Counted from the stretch's first letter, positions 23,430 to 37,651 are shown. The stretch: DNA of 64,000 nt from Liolophura sinensis (GCF_032854445.1 NC_088303.1:11231501-11295500), one strand, 5' to 3'. The notes: generated by a model from the sequence alone, not told the origin. Numbers and translations are program-made.

Positions 23430-24165
23430 ACACTGAGGTATCTATCACTCTGATGTACCATACTGAGGTATCCATACTGATGTATCCATATTGATGTATC
23501 ATACTGAGGTGTCCATATTCATGTATCATACTGATGTATCATACTGATGTATCCATATTGATGTATCATACTGATGTATCATACTGAGGTATCCATATTG
23601 ATGCATCCATACTGATGTATCTATATTGATGTATCCATATTGATGTATCATACTGATGTATCTATATTGATGTATCCATACTGATGTATCTTACTGATGT
23701 ATCCATACTGATGTATCTTACTGATGTATCCATACTGATGTATCCATACTGATGTATCATACTGATCTATCCATATTGATGTAGGGGGCCTCCGTGGCTC
23801 AGTTGGTTACCGCGCTAGCGCAGCATAATGACCCAGGAGCCTCTCACCAATGCGGCCCAGCTCCGGCCATAAGTGGCAAGGTCTGGCACCATCCTGCGGA
23901 TGGTCGTGGGTTTCCCCCGGGCCGTGCCCGGTTTCCTCCCACCATAACGCTGGCCGCCGTCGTATAAGTGAAACATTCTTGAGTACGGCATATAACAGCA
24001 ATCAAATAAATGAATAAATAAATAAATAAATAAATAGATAAATATTGATGTATCATACTGATGTATCCATACAGATGTATCATACTGAAGTATCCATACT
24101 GATGCATATCATCCTGAAGTATCCATACTGATCTATATCATACTGAGGTATCCATACTGATGGAT
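23430..24165. repeat. 12-13-bp minisatellite (tgatgtatccata), split by a SINE
   Basis: Dozens of copies of 'ctgatgtatccata' and 'ttgatgtatcata' variants. The array is interrupted by the SINE at 23784-24043 and resumes on its right side with the same unit. Confidence 0.9.
23784..24043 (+). mobile_element. SINE family 1 inserted into the minisatellite
   Basis: Nearly complete copy from 'gggggcctccgtggctcagt' to a long (AAAT)n tail. It is flanked by 'attgatgta' at 23775-23783 and 24044-24052, a plausible target-site duplication, although the array sequence itself makes this match less decisive. A short internal part of the tRNA-like head ('tgtgagttcaagtc') is deleted. Confidence 0.88.
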
Positions 24166-27100
24166 CCAAATCACGGTAGAGGCCGTTAACAGGCAGAGCC
24201 AAATTCCAGATCACGGTATTGGCCGTAAACAAGGAAAGCCAAATTCCCAAGCACCAGTTTCGTTCACAAAATTAGCATTACATTGCCTTAAATGTACGTA
24301 ATTTTTAACGGGGGATATAGTTGCGTGGAAGCCGAAGTAGTCAACATTTTCAAATGGTGTTTGAAAGACATGAATACAAATGTTACATTCGAGGAGTCAA
24401 ATCGAGTACGTAACCCATAACATTTTTACGTTTAAACATTGACAGGTCCGTATTTGTATAATACATATTATCGGGCTATAAAGCAAAAAAAAAAAAAAAA
24501 ACGTGTAACTACATCTCAGTTATGTTTTTATATGCACGTGTTCATATAAACACAATGATAATATTAAAGTTGCACCATGCATGTTTATACAACTCCTAAT
24601 ACTTTAACAACGTGTACTTTATTGACCTTTTCTATGACGTTGGCTGGAAACAAATAGCCCAGATATAGTGTATAACGTAGATAAATGTATTAAGGAATAC
24701 CTAGATATTTCGCTTTGGTGTTATTGTTAATACAACCTCCATCTGATATGATGGTCATATATATTCCTGTCGTGCCACTTATGATGGTTTTAGAGTGGAT
24801 AAATAAATTGAAATTAAATTTGAACGTTGGAACGATGAAACGATAAAATGCTGGAACGAAAACCGCCAGTGACACTTCATTCACTTAGACATGAACCATG
24901 GGCTAGGAGTTGCTCAAATGTATGATTTGGTTTCTAGAACAACGTAAGGTATGTTCAAAGAACTTAATTTAAACCTGACGATCTTGGTTTTTGTGCTCAT
25001 ATTATGGTCATATGGACGTACATGTATATTTTATATGAAGTTGTATGCGAATGCTGGATTTGAACTTCATACCCCGACAAGAAAGGGAGATCCTAGTGGC
25101 TTTTTGTTACTTCTAAGCTGAGAAAAAAACTTGGGTCAACTCAAAAATCTCAGTCATACAATTATACATAGGCCTAACGCCAGATCAGCTGACTCATGAA
25201 AGACTCACGTGAGTTTCCCGACTCACCAAATATATCCAGATGAGTTTCAGGACTCAGCTAATCAGTATTACCATGGCTTAAGCAGAATTTTTCTTTGATG
25301 AATTAGCTCATTTGTAAAACTCAGATTAGACTTACGTCAAAATTCCAATCATTAAATTGAGCGTGTTCCTTTCTGTAGATTTTTGCAGAAATTTGTTGTA
25401 CAATGATTTACCTGAAATTTACGTTTTCAAGCAAAATTTTTAGCTTTGAATAAAAAAAACAATTGTAAAGTGATTTGAACTTCTGGCTTAAGTTAAGGTC
25501 GTTTTGTGATTCTGGGGCCTCATGACAAATATTTGACCCAGGCAGTAGGGGCCAATAACGTGAAGTAGTCCCGTCCATTCAACCATTCAAATGTACCTTG
25601 ATAGTCGATATACATGTAATATGGACGGTCTTCTATATAAAAGCCAGACGTGGCCAAACAGATACTTGTCGGATGTTAATGCAGCTATTAATTCTTAGTA
25701 TCTTAATATATCCAGTGTATCAGATTAGCCCTACTACTTTCAGTAGATTGTATACAAATATAGGCGTTATCAGGCTTTTCTGATCAGAAAGCTCAGAAAC
25801 AGCAGAAATCTCCCGACGTAAACCACAGCCTTAACTGTAGGAGTTGGAGTAGGTATCAAGATAAGCTGTGTAAGAGCATTAGCACATACATGGTATAACT
25901 AACATACTCAGTATTGATTAGGTATGACATGTAGTCATTCAACCATATTAATACATACCAAAAATAGGTCTCCTCATATCAATCATTTATTACCGCCAAT
26001 ATAATAATTCGTCACAGCAGCAAATACACCTGCATAACATTATGACTGAACTTTGAAAAGATTTGATTTAAAAATAAATATACACGCGATAAAATATTTC
26101 CTCAAACCTGTATATAGAATGAAGTGATATATGGTTATATCACATACTGTAACTGTATAGCATAAAGTAATGCTACATGCATGCGCTGTGTGAAATCATA
26201 AGCCTATTTCTAACATATTTTTGTAGAATGTAGAATGGATTTTCCGAAATACAACTTGTAACTCCGATCCTTCCACCTGCTTGTATATCGGCTTCAGTGT
26301 GTGAAGATATCCAACTAAACAAGAGAAAGAAATTCAAACCATGTTTTCCATGTGTTGCATTGAAACTGTTTGAAACTTTGACCTCATCCTGTACTGAGCT
26401 CGGGTTCCATGCATGAGAGAAAGAATGCAACTAGAGCAGTTAGAATCGACGCGGATGTAAAAAAAAAACAGAAATTTTCGGGATGTGGAAAAGTTGCGCT
26501 AATTCGTGTGATCTGCATGTAGGTACATTTAATCAGTAGAAATCATATAAAATAGAATGTGTTCCCTTTTCTTTCAACTATAGTCGCTTACGACCAGTGA
26601 ATACGATAATGCGCACCATGATATGTGAAGCAACTTTAAACATTAAATCGGATAGATGTCGTCCATGGCACCGTATTTGTAGAAATGTTTCTTAGTTTAA
26701 CGTACATAGGCAGGTAAATGACGGCGATAAAGGTTCTAATAAGTGTGGTAAGTAACAACACAACAAAGTGACCAAACTGGTGCTAAATAAATCATGTATA
26801 TGATCGTGTAAAGTAAATGTCAAATGTTTCGAGGTAGACAAAAACCATTAACACCGTTAAATACTGACAGTGTGGTACCGTTATCGCCCAGTAATCACTC
26901 CATCGACATTCTCTTTTAAAAAACGGTTGTTGAGTATTCATGGCTTTCCCCCTCCTCGATATTGGGCACTGAGGCAGCAGTTTTCACGGTGACCTGACCA
27001 CGTGTAGCGGTTTCCCAAGGGGCTGTGCTCTCCTTTGCCCACGCTTTAACGCGTAACCACTATGGTTTAACTGAAACATTCTTCTGTCAGGCTAAAAATA

Positions 27101-28482
27101 TCAATCACATAAGTAACTGTATCTTATACATTAAGAATATCCAGTGCTACATTAACAAGGGCCGGGTATACCTTAATCATATAATCAGATATGTAGTCAT
27201 ATTAATGAATGCGCTATCAGCGTATATGGCTAATGCATGTAAAATGTTTGATGGAGCCGTTAGAAAATATAGTTCAGTACACGACTGTGCTAATGACGAG
27301 ACTTTGATGCGGTGAAGCAGCAAACAGGCGACTAGGCAGCAAACAGGTGGCATGGCGGCAAACAGGCCGCAAGGCAGCAAACGGGCGGCCAAGAAACTTT
27401 ACTGCCACAACTGCAATCCCAAAGATCACCATCCTACTAGAAAACGAAAGAAAAATAAACCCACAGAGGTAGGTCGGTGTATGTTAAATTCAATCTCTAA
27501 AAACGTATAATAAAGTATGGGTTGGTGTTATAAGAACACCGTCTTATAAAATTGACAGTCTTGTATACATTGAGAAATTTGAAAGAAAGTTCAATTTGGA
27601 ATTTAACAAAGATTATCTTCCGATTTTGTTACCCTGATAAAAACTAAGGAGAGTTTTCATTTTTTAGCATTCTTTCTATCTCACAACGTAGTTATCAGTT
27701 TTCTGTTAAATGAGAAAAGCTCTGTAAAGAACAGCCGCCTTAGGGGAATACTCGCTTCATTAAATACGAGCTTGTTGGAAACATAATATTCACAAAGTGT
27801 CCACAAAGCCAAGATTAAGTCTTAATAGCTGATTACAAGTTAATTATTCCTTAGTTAAGCCTGTACATTCTTCTCGAATGGCGTGGGTTTTTTTTCAGGC
27901 AATATTCACTAATACGAGAACATGAGATTCCCGCGATGAATCAAGTGCAGTTTTCAGCTGAACCATATCCAGCCGGGACAAACATAATGCGCATGCGTAC
28001 CAAATAGCCGGTAAACCGTACTAGTTGCCAGCTGAGTTAACATAGACTATCAACAGCTTATTTCAGCTATACCTCATGACAGTTCAAGTATCGTTGATGT
28101 TGTGTAATAAACAGTACAAACCTTTGTGAACAACATATCACAAAATCATATGCATCAAATATGTTTTAGTTGGTTCCATGCTGACTTAAAAGTTAGATCC
28201 TGTGTTAGATCCTTAGCCCCTCTAAGTCATTTTGTGTGTCATTTAACGTTTTCACAGTATTTAAGGCGTTATGCTCAGCGAGATTCGTAATACATTTCCG
28301 CGATATGTTACCATAGTACAATAAGTACTACAGTACTAAGCAAATTTTGTATAATCTGGAATACATTTAGATAGTTCCCTGATGTGTTAAAAATGAGAAA
28401 ATATCAAATGAGTCTCCTTAACTCCTGACACAAATGGCAGCTAGGAGCGAGACAGACATAGGACCTGGAGTTACATCTACAT
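24166..28482. other. No gene seen; short tandem repeat at 27310-27385
   Basis: AT-rich intergenic DNA. Near 27310-27385 there are about four copies of a 17-18-bp unit like 'aggcagcaaacaggcggc'. Open frames here are short, lack splice context and show no conserved motif. Confidence 0.45.
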
Positions 28483-28727
28483 ACAGCCAGGGAGGCCCAA
28501 TGTATTATTTAAGTATCAATTTTTACACTGGGTAGAGTTACATGTATGTGCAGTCAGGGAGGCCCAATGTATTATTTAGGTATCAATTTTTACACTGGGT
28601 AGAGTTACATGTATGTGCAGTCAGGGAGGCCCAATGTATTATTTAGGTATCACTTTTTACACTGGGTAGAGTTACATGTACATGGAGTCAGGGAGGCCCA
28701 ATGTATTATTTAAGTATCAATTGTAAC
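28483..28727. repeat. 67-bp tandem repeat, about 3.7 copies
   Basis: The block 'tgtattattt' recurs at 28501, 28568, 28635 and 28702, exactly 67 bp apart. The unit also contains 'tcagggaggcccaa' and 'acactgggtagagttacat'. Confidence 0.95.
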
Positions 28728-29445
28728 AGTTACTTGTGCGTGTGCATACAACCAGGAAGGCCCCAACACTGGAAACTAATTTGTCCCTGATTATGCATTT
28801 GTAGGTACATGCAATCTGGTTCGAACATTTAAAGGTTAGAGTGGGTTAATGGTGAGATTGACATCTATAAGTCGAAACAGATGTTATACCAGCCGTCAAC
28901 CAATAAGGACGTTCCAGGTCAATAATCGGAAGGTCAATTCCCAAAACGACGTATAACACAAATCATCAAAGAACCAAGAAAGTATATTAAGTACAAGAAT
29001 TGGACGTAATCATGCAAAGATAAGCAGTCAATAGTTTTTAATAATGTCTGGAAGGCGCAGGGTAAGTTATGGGCGACTGAGTGAAATCCGTATTCAAATA
29101 GTGCACCGTGCTAGAATGTCAGTCGTCGATAACAAACTATGTATCTCAATTGCGATTTGATTGCAACTGTTCATACATCCAACGTGGTGATCTAATTCGG
29201 TGCGATAAATACTATGCCCCTAACCCCTTGGTTAAGCGGAATTAGACACAACCATGAAGCAGAGCGCAAGAGAATCAGGACGCTCTGTCCACATGTAGTT
29301 ACAAGAGAAAGACGATTCAACACCCAAATCTAATGTGTCGGTTCTCCTCATAGAGGCGTTTGATTCATTTGATAATACTGATAAATATTGTGGTGACAAA
29401 ACTACACGTATGTGCATCTTTTAGCTGACAATAGTGTTTTTAATC
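28728..29445. other. No gene seen
   Basis: AT-rich sequence without repeats or credible frames. Confidence 0.45.
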
Positions 29446-29590
29446 TATTTATTTATTTGTTTCATTCGTGTTTTACGCCGTACTCAAGAACATTTCACAT
29501 TTACGACTACGGACAGCATTACGGTGTGAGGAAACCGGGGAGATCCCGGGAGAAACCCTCGACCATCCGCAGGTTAGTGTGAGACCAACT
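29446..29590 (-). mobile_element. SINE family 1, 3' half
   Basis: Antisense copy: TTTA tail, 'gtgttttacgccgtactcaa', 'cgaccatccgcaggtt'. The tRNA-like head is absent. Confidence 0.75.
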
Positions 29591-30839
29591 GTGTTTTTGA
29601 AGAGATATCCTTGTGTATATGTACCCATGTGATCATACAGTTTGCGACATCCATGACGGGTGCAAACATAAATGTGTAAAATTAAGTTATAACTCCTCTG
29701 ATTTACCTAAATGTAAAACTTAAGCTGGTAAAATGTAGGAACTTTTATCGATTTTGTATAATAACAGTTGTCTTTGCCGGATTGCTTCCGGCATACACAA
29801 AACACAGCATACAGCATTTCCAAATGGCACTGTAAACCTAGTACTACGTGTGCTGTCAGCTCATTTAAGCGCAGAAGAACTATGTGTTTATAGCCACCCA
29901 CCTTATTTTACCTCTGTTTCCCCATATAAAGTTTCCGTTCTGGAAATATGGTAACAGTACACCATTCTTGAAGTAGCGCTATATCAAACACAGCGGATGC
30001 TTTGTGTAAAAAGGTGCAAACAATAGACTGGGCAGTAGAACCTTCCACACGATGTTCCGGCCTTGTTTTTAATATGGAAGTTAATGGACGTTTTGTTCCA
30101 TTAGTACTGGATGAGAGACATTGCGATCACTGATAGTGCCAAATACTTTGTAAAGCTATAGCTTGATTCTGGAGAGATTTTCATGTCACTGTAAACTAGA
30201 TATGTTACCTAGATACTGTTGGACATACGTGGCCTGCCATTAAGATAACATCTGCAGTATATAGGTGGTGACGCTTTTCTGGGCTACATAATGAATACAC
30301 CAATCTGCCGCCAATACATGCCGTGTGATGGGCTGGCAGCACCATGATAGCTGTGGATGGTAAAAGCCGTCCACTTTTGGTCCTTCCTTCCCTTTTCTTC
30401 CGGCCACTGGTCATATTTGTGCCCTGCTCAATGTTAGTTTTAACAAGCTACTTTCGGCTTGACATCAGCACAGGTATAAATGCTCATTCCAAAAGTATTT
30501 GGATTCGCTTCAATAAAACATTATCTAGAGGACCAGAATATGATAGTTCTGTGAAGGCAGCACAAAATTCTAACACAACATTCAATTCTATATTCACCAG
30601 AACGCATCTTGTTCAGCTGCGAATATGGAGTTGAATGGTTTGTTGGAATCTTGTGCTAACTTCAGCGACCTGAAAACGATAACCTTCAGAAATATGCAAT
30701 TATTCAAAATGTTTCGATTACAAGACACACACATTATTTGATAAAAATTAGACACATTTCATGAAAATCTCAGCACCATATAGGTGAAATAGTATGAACA
30801 GCAAGTGTGACCTTTGTCTTCTTTCTTCCTTGCTGCCGT
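29591..30839. other. No gene seen
   Basis: AT-rich intergenic sequence. A 96-codon frame at 30344-30634 has no recognisable feature. Confidence 0.4.
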
Positions 30840-31785
30840 CTTGATGGCTCATTGCCTTGTGCCCCACTGCCTTCTTGATGGCCCATTGCCTTGTGCCCAC
30901 TGCCTTTTTACTGACCCGCTGCCTTATTGCTCTCTGACTTCCTTCTTATTACCTCACTGCCTTCTTGCTGTCTCGCCACTTTCTTGCTGCCTCCGCGCCT
31001 TTTTGCCGCCTCTCCGAGTTCTTGCTGCCTTACGGCCTTCTTGCTGCCTCAATGCATTCTTGCTGTCTCACTGCCTTCTTGCCACCTTGCTGCCTTCTTG
31101 CTGCCTCACCGCCTTCCTGCTGTCTCATCGCCTTCTTGCAGCATCAACGAGTTCTTGCTCCCTCACTGCATCGCCGTCATTTTGCTGTTTCACCTCATTC
31201 TTGTTGCCTCACACTCTCATCGTCTTTTTTTGCTGTTTCACCACCTTCTTGTTGCCTCACTGCCTTCTTGCTGTATTGCTGTATCGGTGCCTACTGCTTC
31301 ATCGCTCTTTTTCTGTCTCACTGCCTTCTTGCTGCCTCGTCGCTTTCTTACTGCCTTACGTCCTTCTTGCGGTCTCATCACCTCCTTGCTGTCCCACTGC
31401 CTTCTTGCTGTCTTACCACCTTCTAGCTGTCTCACAACCTTCTTGCTGTCTCCCCACCTTCCTACTGTCCGACTGCCTTCTTGCTGTCTAAGCACCTTCT
31501 TACTGTCCCACTGCCTTCTTGCTGTCTCGCGTTCCTGTTGCCTCACCACTTTCTTGCTGTCTCGGTGCCTACTGCCTCATCACCTTCTTTCTGTCCCACT
31601 GCCATCATGCTGCCTCGTCGCCTTCTTACTGCCTTACGGCCTTCTTGCTGTCTCAGCACCTTCTTGCTGTCTCAGCACCTTCTTGTTGTCTCACTGCCTT
31701 CATGCTGTCTCAGTGTTTTCTGCTTCACTACCTTCTTGTTCTCAATGCCTTCTGCTTCAGCACCTTCTTGCAGCCTCACCACCTA
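30840..31785. repeat. 19-bp minisatellite (about 50 copies)
   Basis: The unit is close to 'caccttcttgctgtctcag' and is repeated with substitutions and small indels for about 950 bp. The unit has few stop triplets and its length is not a multiple of three, so frames cycle through all phases and produce long Leu/Ser/Cys-rich open frames (up to 365 codons) in several frames and a Lys/Gln/Arg-rich one on the other strand. These are by-products, not genes. Confidence 0.93.
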
Positions 31786-31823
31786 ACAGCAATTACAAAT
31801 GGAATGTTCGCAATAGCGAATGC

Positions 31824-32088
31824 ACCCTGTTATCTATATGTGACCGGACTTTGTTATTTATATGTAACCGCACCTTGTTATCTATATGTGACCGGACTTT
31901 GTTATTTATATGTAACCGCACCTTGTTATCTATATGTGACCGGACTTTGTTATTTATATGTAACCGCACCTTGTTATCTATATGTGACCGGACTTTGTTA
32001 TTTATATGTAACCGCACCTTGTGATCTATATGTAACCGGACTTTGTTATTTATATGTAACCGCACCTTGTTATCTGTGTGTGACCTTA
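31824..32088. repeat. 24-bp tandem repeat, alternating A/B units
   Basis: Two 24-bp versions, 'ttgttatctatatgtgaccg' and 'ttgttatttatatgtaaccg' (plus four bases), alternate regularly, giving a 48-bp higher-order period. It directly follows the 19-bp array. Confidence 0.93.
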
Positions 32089-33967
32089 CAATAATAATTC
32101 AGATACTCTTAACCTTGGAAGAATGTGAAGTCACAATATGAGTGACTAGTAAAGCAGGGTTTCGTTCATATGATTTGCTTTTCTTGCTTTCTTTCTTCAA
32201 TTCATGATATTTTCTGCATGTACAGATTTTCCAAGAAACGAACGAAGATGAATATTAGATACGAACCACGTAAAACATTTTACTCTTTGCGCTTTTTCAC
32301 CTGCATATGTACTGTTTAAATTGCCAAATTCTCAGGTGTTAATATTTTGCCCGGTTTTCTTTTCATTTTTTTGAACTGATACACAGTGTTTACGCAGGAA
32401 ACGGGACATACGTAGGAGATGGTGGATAACAGGATAATTCAATTGTTTCCGATATCCTGCTAGTTTTTAAACACCTCTCACAAAGACCACACTTAGGGCA
32501 TGTCTTTATTGTCACACGCCATAGGCAAACCACCTTTACCAATTCCACTGAGATTTTTTATTCACAAAGCCGTTTCCTGTGTTTACTGCCAGCAGATCCT
32601 GTCTACAGATAAGTATGCTCTGAATATTTATTGCACAAAAGAAAAACGCCAGAACAAACTATAGGTGCGCTGTTCCTTACAAGGATCAAAGCGTGCCTGG
32701 TTGTTTAGAACTTTTAATTATTCAGTAGTAGAGCTCTTGTCACTTTGTCCCTTAAAGACACACAAGTACCACACCATACTTATACGAACGTATCAAACAT
32801 AAATTTCCCTCATTTTTCCTTAAGACAGCAATTATGCGCCTTAACACGAAAAATAGCTTTGGTAAACCTCTTTTTGGGGGACATTATATAAGGTAAAATA
32901 ATGATTAATTGTCATAAAAATTTAACAGCTAGTTTCATGGATGTTTTGAAGTAGTTTAATCTTTGCAATGGTGTGTTCGTTTGTCGGTCGGTCGGTCTGT
33001 TGGTCACTCGAATTAATTTAATGAACGCAGTGTAAAACTCACCGACCGGAATAACAGCGGTTAGGCTTTGGTTAAAAGGGATAGTGATGATGAAAAGGCG
33101 ACGGAGCGATGATGAAAGCTTCCTTAGCAGGGCAAGCAATTTGTCGAGTTGATATAAAAAAAAAACCTCTCCTAGCGTCTTTTGATAGATACCTGCATCC
33201 ACGGTCTTTAAGTGCGTGCAATATAAGAATCTAGCTTCACCGTTCTTAACTAATGACTATTGGATTGTTCGCATGGGAGTTAAACCCTTTTTGCACATTA
33301 CGGCAATGCTGTCGGCGTGAGTATATATATTGGTTTTCTTCGATGATCGTGTTTGCCATGTATAGGCTTTAATAAACAGCCGCTTGACTGGGCTTACACA
33401 GTTGAGACACTGTGGACTGAGCTGAGTGGATGGGTCTTATCTTAGTCTCTGTATAAACGATAACCATGGGCGGTCATCTGGCAAGGAAAAGTTTTCAGCG
33501 ACAATAACAGACAGGAAGGATCGGAAGACACATATGTGCCAGGTACTGTAACGTTTGCGTTCCCTTTACGTACGTCTACATGTCCCATCTTGTGACATCG
33601 TCACAGCCTCTAACTTTCGCCTTACAAAACTCGTTTGTACCTTTATTCTGTTATACTGTTCCTTTGTAAATTGTGTCAAGAGACACTTGTAAGAATAGAC
33701 TTTCAATTAGCGTCATGAAACGAGATTGTAGCATTTGTACAAGGGTCACCACTTGCCTTGTTGGGAACGAGTGCTTGAGGTCACATAAGCGAACGTTGGG
33801 TAGGGTAAAATTTTAAATTTCAAGCTCGCAGTCAGAGAATACTTTCCAGGTGAAATAAAAATATAAGTATCACTCTTTGACTGGCTTTAGAGGAAACGCA
33901 TGGTGTAACGAATTTCATCTGAGATAGTTGTGAACAGCTGTGTACAACCAATGCTTGCGTGTTGATC
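32089..33967. other. No gene seen
   Basis: AT-rich sequence. A short (GGTC)n run ('gtcggtcggtcggtctg') occurs at about 32985-33002. No credible gene. Confidence 0.45.
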
Positions 33968-34320
33968 GTACGGTCACTATGGGCGTGTCGATAGTACGGT
34001 CACTATAGGCGTGTTGATAGTACAGTCCAGTGTTAGGTGTGAGTCGATACAACAGCCATATTTGGTGTGTCGATAGAATGAACAGTTTTGGTGAGTCGAT
34101 TATACGGCCAGTTTTGTTGTGGATAGTATAGCCAGTTTCGTTGTGGGTAGTACGGCAAGTTTTGTTGTGGATAGTACGGCCAGTTTTGCTGTGGATAGTA
34201 CGGCTAGTTTTGTTGTGGATACTATAGCCACTTTTGTTGTGGGCAGTACGGCCAGTTTTGTTGTGGACACTACAGCCAGTTTTGTTTTGGATAGGTCCGC
34301 CAGTTTTGACGCATCGTTAT
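33968..34320. repeat. 24-bp minisatellite with degenerate edge
   Basis: The core (about 34095-34300) has units like 'gttttgttgtggatagtacg' plus 'gcca'. On both sides the units decay into 'cgatagtacggtcactat' types. Open frames on both strands are consequences of the 24-bp period. Confidence 0.9.
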
Positions 34321-35346
34321 AACACAGCCGATAGTGTGGACAGTTTTGGCGCATCGTTAAAACGGCCTGAACTGGCGTGTCGATACCACGACCAGAGTTG
34401 GCGTGTTCATACTTTGACCAATATTGGCGTGTAGAACGCTCAACAACTATTGATATACAGGTAGTAGGGGCATCCTTGTGCACATATATAGATAACGTTG
34501 CCTTGCCCGGCGTCACGCAGTTTGAAAAGTTACATCTCGCAAAGCCACATCTTTTGTGTTTATTGATCAGCTTAGTATATTAATAATACATGGTGGTATT
34601 ATCTGTTATCGTAATTAGACTCATGTATGTAGTGATTATTATAGTGTTATATACTCAGATGAAGAAATGAATAACAAATATTTGGGTTGTAAGGACAAGA
34701 GGACCTACATACAGTAAGTCCGATGATGTGTATATATCCAGAGATATGAACGTGGTACCGTTACCAATTATCATTCATGTTGGATTCATTCCGGAAATCT
34801 AGATCAGCCTCTTGAATACCATCCGCATTTTAAGAGCGTGACCACTCTCTCTCCGCCAAGGGCACATCTTCATATCATGATTGTCCTTCATATGCTGAAA
34901 ATAATGAAGTGAATTATCACGTTTGCAAGGAATAATAACAAATAATCACCGCTATCCATCGTTTATTTCCAGGTGTAGGCAGTGCTATATTTATTTGTAT
35001 ATTATATTTATATTTATATTCATTACGCCACGAAGGCGTGCTTACCCCTCGACCAGTACTATGAAAAAGCTGACTGTCAAACACATGCGGGTCAAAATGT
35101 ACATTAAATCACACCTCTAATCTATGTATAACTTGCCTACGCCACCATTATCCGTCCTACCCAAAACAAATGCAACGTTTAATGCAAACTTGCATTTTGT
35201 TTCTTATTTAAAGTTTTATCTAACCTGTTACTGTTATTCGGCTTTTTCTTCTTGTTGTTGTTGTGGTATGGTTTGCCACAGGGCTTACTTAATATAAGAA
35301 ACTGATTAAGCACAAGAAGTTTATATGGTCTTGAGTTAAAAATCTG
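34321..35346. other. No gene seen
   Basis: AT-rich intergenic sequence; the first 100 bases still show weak similarity to the preceding array. Confidence 0.4.
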
Positions 35347-35474
35347 GGGCTCATTTCGCAAAGCGCTCGTAAGGTTACGTGCACTTAACTTCCATGGCAA
35401 CCAGTACCGTAGTTATTACGTCGTTATGGTAGTTACGAGGACGTAGTGCTACGTGCGCTTTGTGAAACGGGCCC
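35347..35474. mobile_element. Foldback/MITE-like element (family B)
   Basis: The left end 'gggctcatttcgcaaagcg' and the reverse complement of the right end, 'gggcccgtttcacaaagcg', form terminal inverted repeats. The interior is also partly palindromic ('gttacgtgcac' / 'gtgctacgtgcgc'). It is 128 bp with no coding capacity. No clear target duplication. Confidence 0.6.
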
Positions 35475-37651
35475 TCAGATACACAGCTGAGCTAAATCAA
35501 CTGAAGCTAGTTCAGAAAACTGAGTCATATGACTAGATCAGCTTGGTCCTGAGACTTCTGTAAGTTTCCGACTAACCAAGTGAGTCAACAATATAAGCGG
35601 ATGAGCTTCATGACCATATGGATCTGGCCATTTTGAGTTGAATTACCTCAATTGTATAGCTGGTTTACTTTCAGCGTCAACGCTAATATCTAGAATCGCA
35701 ATGTTTTTGGAGACCGTTCATTGTTGTATTCAGACATGACAAGGAACAAACTTCGAATAGTTATTCAATTAAGCCTATACGCTGTCATGCATAGATTAGC
35801 ATACACCAACAAACGATCATTGACAACAGTAAACTTGATTGAAGCGAGCCTTTTTTAAATAGTATACTACTGTATACTAGTAGTTCGTGGAATGTTGTGT
35901 TGTGATTTGTGTTTGTGTTATTCCCTGTCTAACGGTACAGATACATCAAACTATAACACGGATGGTTCCGTATGCTTCCGTCCTGTCGATTGACTTTAAA
36001 GTTAGTTAATCGGTTTACATGAAAAATAACTTTTTAGCTTTTGGCTTCGCAGCATCGCGTAACAGTGCTGATAAATCAAACTATGTCTGATAAAGAGACA
36101 ATTTACGGATGGTTAATTCTATCTGATTCACTCCTGTTGACTTGCTTTGTAAACCACGTCACTATTTCTATCCATGGATAAAATATGCTGTAATTATCCG
36201 AAACCATGCGACGTAATACATACATTACTGGTCGCAATGAAAGTTATATGCACGTAACGTTAAGGCTGCTTCGTAAAACGGGCTCCAGTGATCCCTTTGA
36301 GGATGTTTGGATTTCAAAGGAAAACAAACATATTTCCTATGTCGCAACTGTGAGGTCACCGAAAATGATTTTTTTTATCATGGCAGCCCGATGTAGCATG
36401 TTTTACTAATGACATTGGTGTCTTCATAATACTCTATCACATACCTCAAATTAAATAAAATGTTTCATATCTACTTTGGCTTATTAGTGCCATGCAATTT
36501 CATTTGTCTTCTTTTCTCTTTTTCATATATACTTGCTGGCAGGGCGGCTTTTCAAAGTGTTGATCAGTAAAGTTAGTTAATCGCTTTACACAGAAATATT
36601 TTTTTAGCCAAGAAAATTCTTTTTCACAATGACACTCATTTTTTTCACATGGGAAATAATTTTTACCATTTCACAAAAAAAAATCATTTGTTACGACGAA
36701 ATTACCTTTACAGGGAAAATCGCTTGTTCATAGCAGAAACATTTGCACGGTGGTTTAAACAGTATATCGTAGGACATACGTGCGATTAGTTTGTAGGTTT
36801 GTCAACTTCCTACAGTGTCATTTGGGTGCTTATTAGTGAACCGGCTGTTGCACCGATGGCTTTTCACTTCGAATATGACTCAAGTCACTTATGTTACCTC
36901 CGTTCTGGAATGTGACCTGTCTTGCTATAGACAGAAATATTGGTTTAACAAAGCCTTTGATAACATATTATCAACTGTAAAAGATAGAACCTGTAGGCGG
37001 GAAATCCTGCCATGGAGATTATAACGGGCGGTTTAAAGTCTTATGTGACATGAGTTGATGCACTCCTACAGCTGCTAGTTTTGATATTTTGTTCTAGACA
37101 ACCCCGCAGTCAATTTCTATACATTCTCATAGTTATAAAATTACAGAACACTAATCTCTGTATACTAGTAAATTATTGATTGTGTTAAGCCGTAATTAAC
37201 TATACCAATAAACAACAGAAAAACCCTCCCTGTACGTATATTTTCCACTTTCAAGGCATCAAATGTAAAAGTAAAATAGAAATAAAAAGTTGCTCAACTC
37301 TTTGGACTACATCATGTAATTTTCCATATCTAACAGGCTGAGTAAAATGTCATAATGTTTTACATTTTTACATTCACGTGAAGTGAAGTTGTTCGTCGCA
37401 TGATATAGAGGAGAACTTGCCTATACACACAATTAAAACGCAATTAATCGATGATGCGTCTGTTGATATTTGTCGACATGCCAGTAAACTGGTACTGTCA
37501 ATAACGATCTACGCTTGGCTGTTGTACAGCTGTAAACAGTAGAATGCTCAATACAAAATGAATTGCCAAGTCACGCTTACATTATATACACTATACTTTA
37601 AAAGGCTCTTTATACCACCCATTCGTAGCCGTCTGAAGTTTTCAATACCAT
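35475..37651. other. No gene seen; possible family B remnant near 36250
   Basis: 'cacgtaacgttaaggctgct' and 'tcgtaaaacgggctcc' at about 36251-36287 resemble one end of the family B foldback element. The rest is AT-rich. Confidence 0.4.

Noticed and set aside
30814-32024. Open frames of 225 and 365 codons (Leu/Ser/Cys-rich) as secreted or membrane proteins
   Set aside because: They follow from a 19-bp and a 24-bp tandem repeat; overlapping frames are open in several phases and on the opposite strand.
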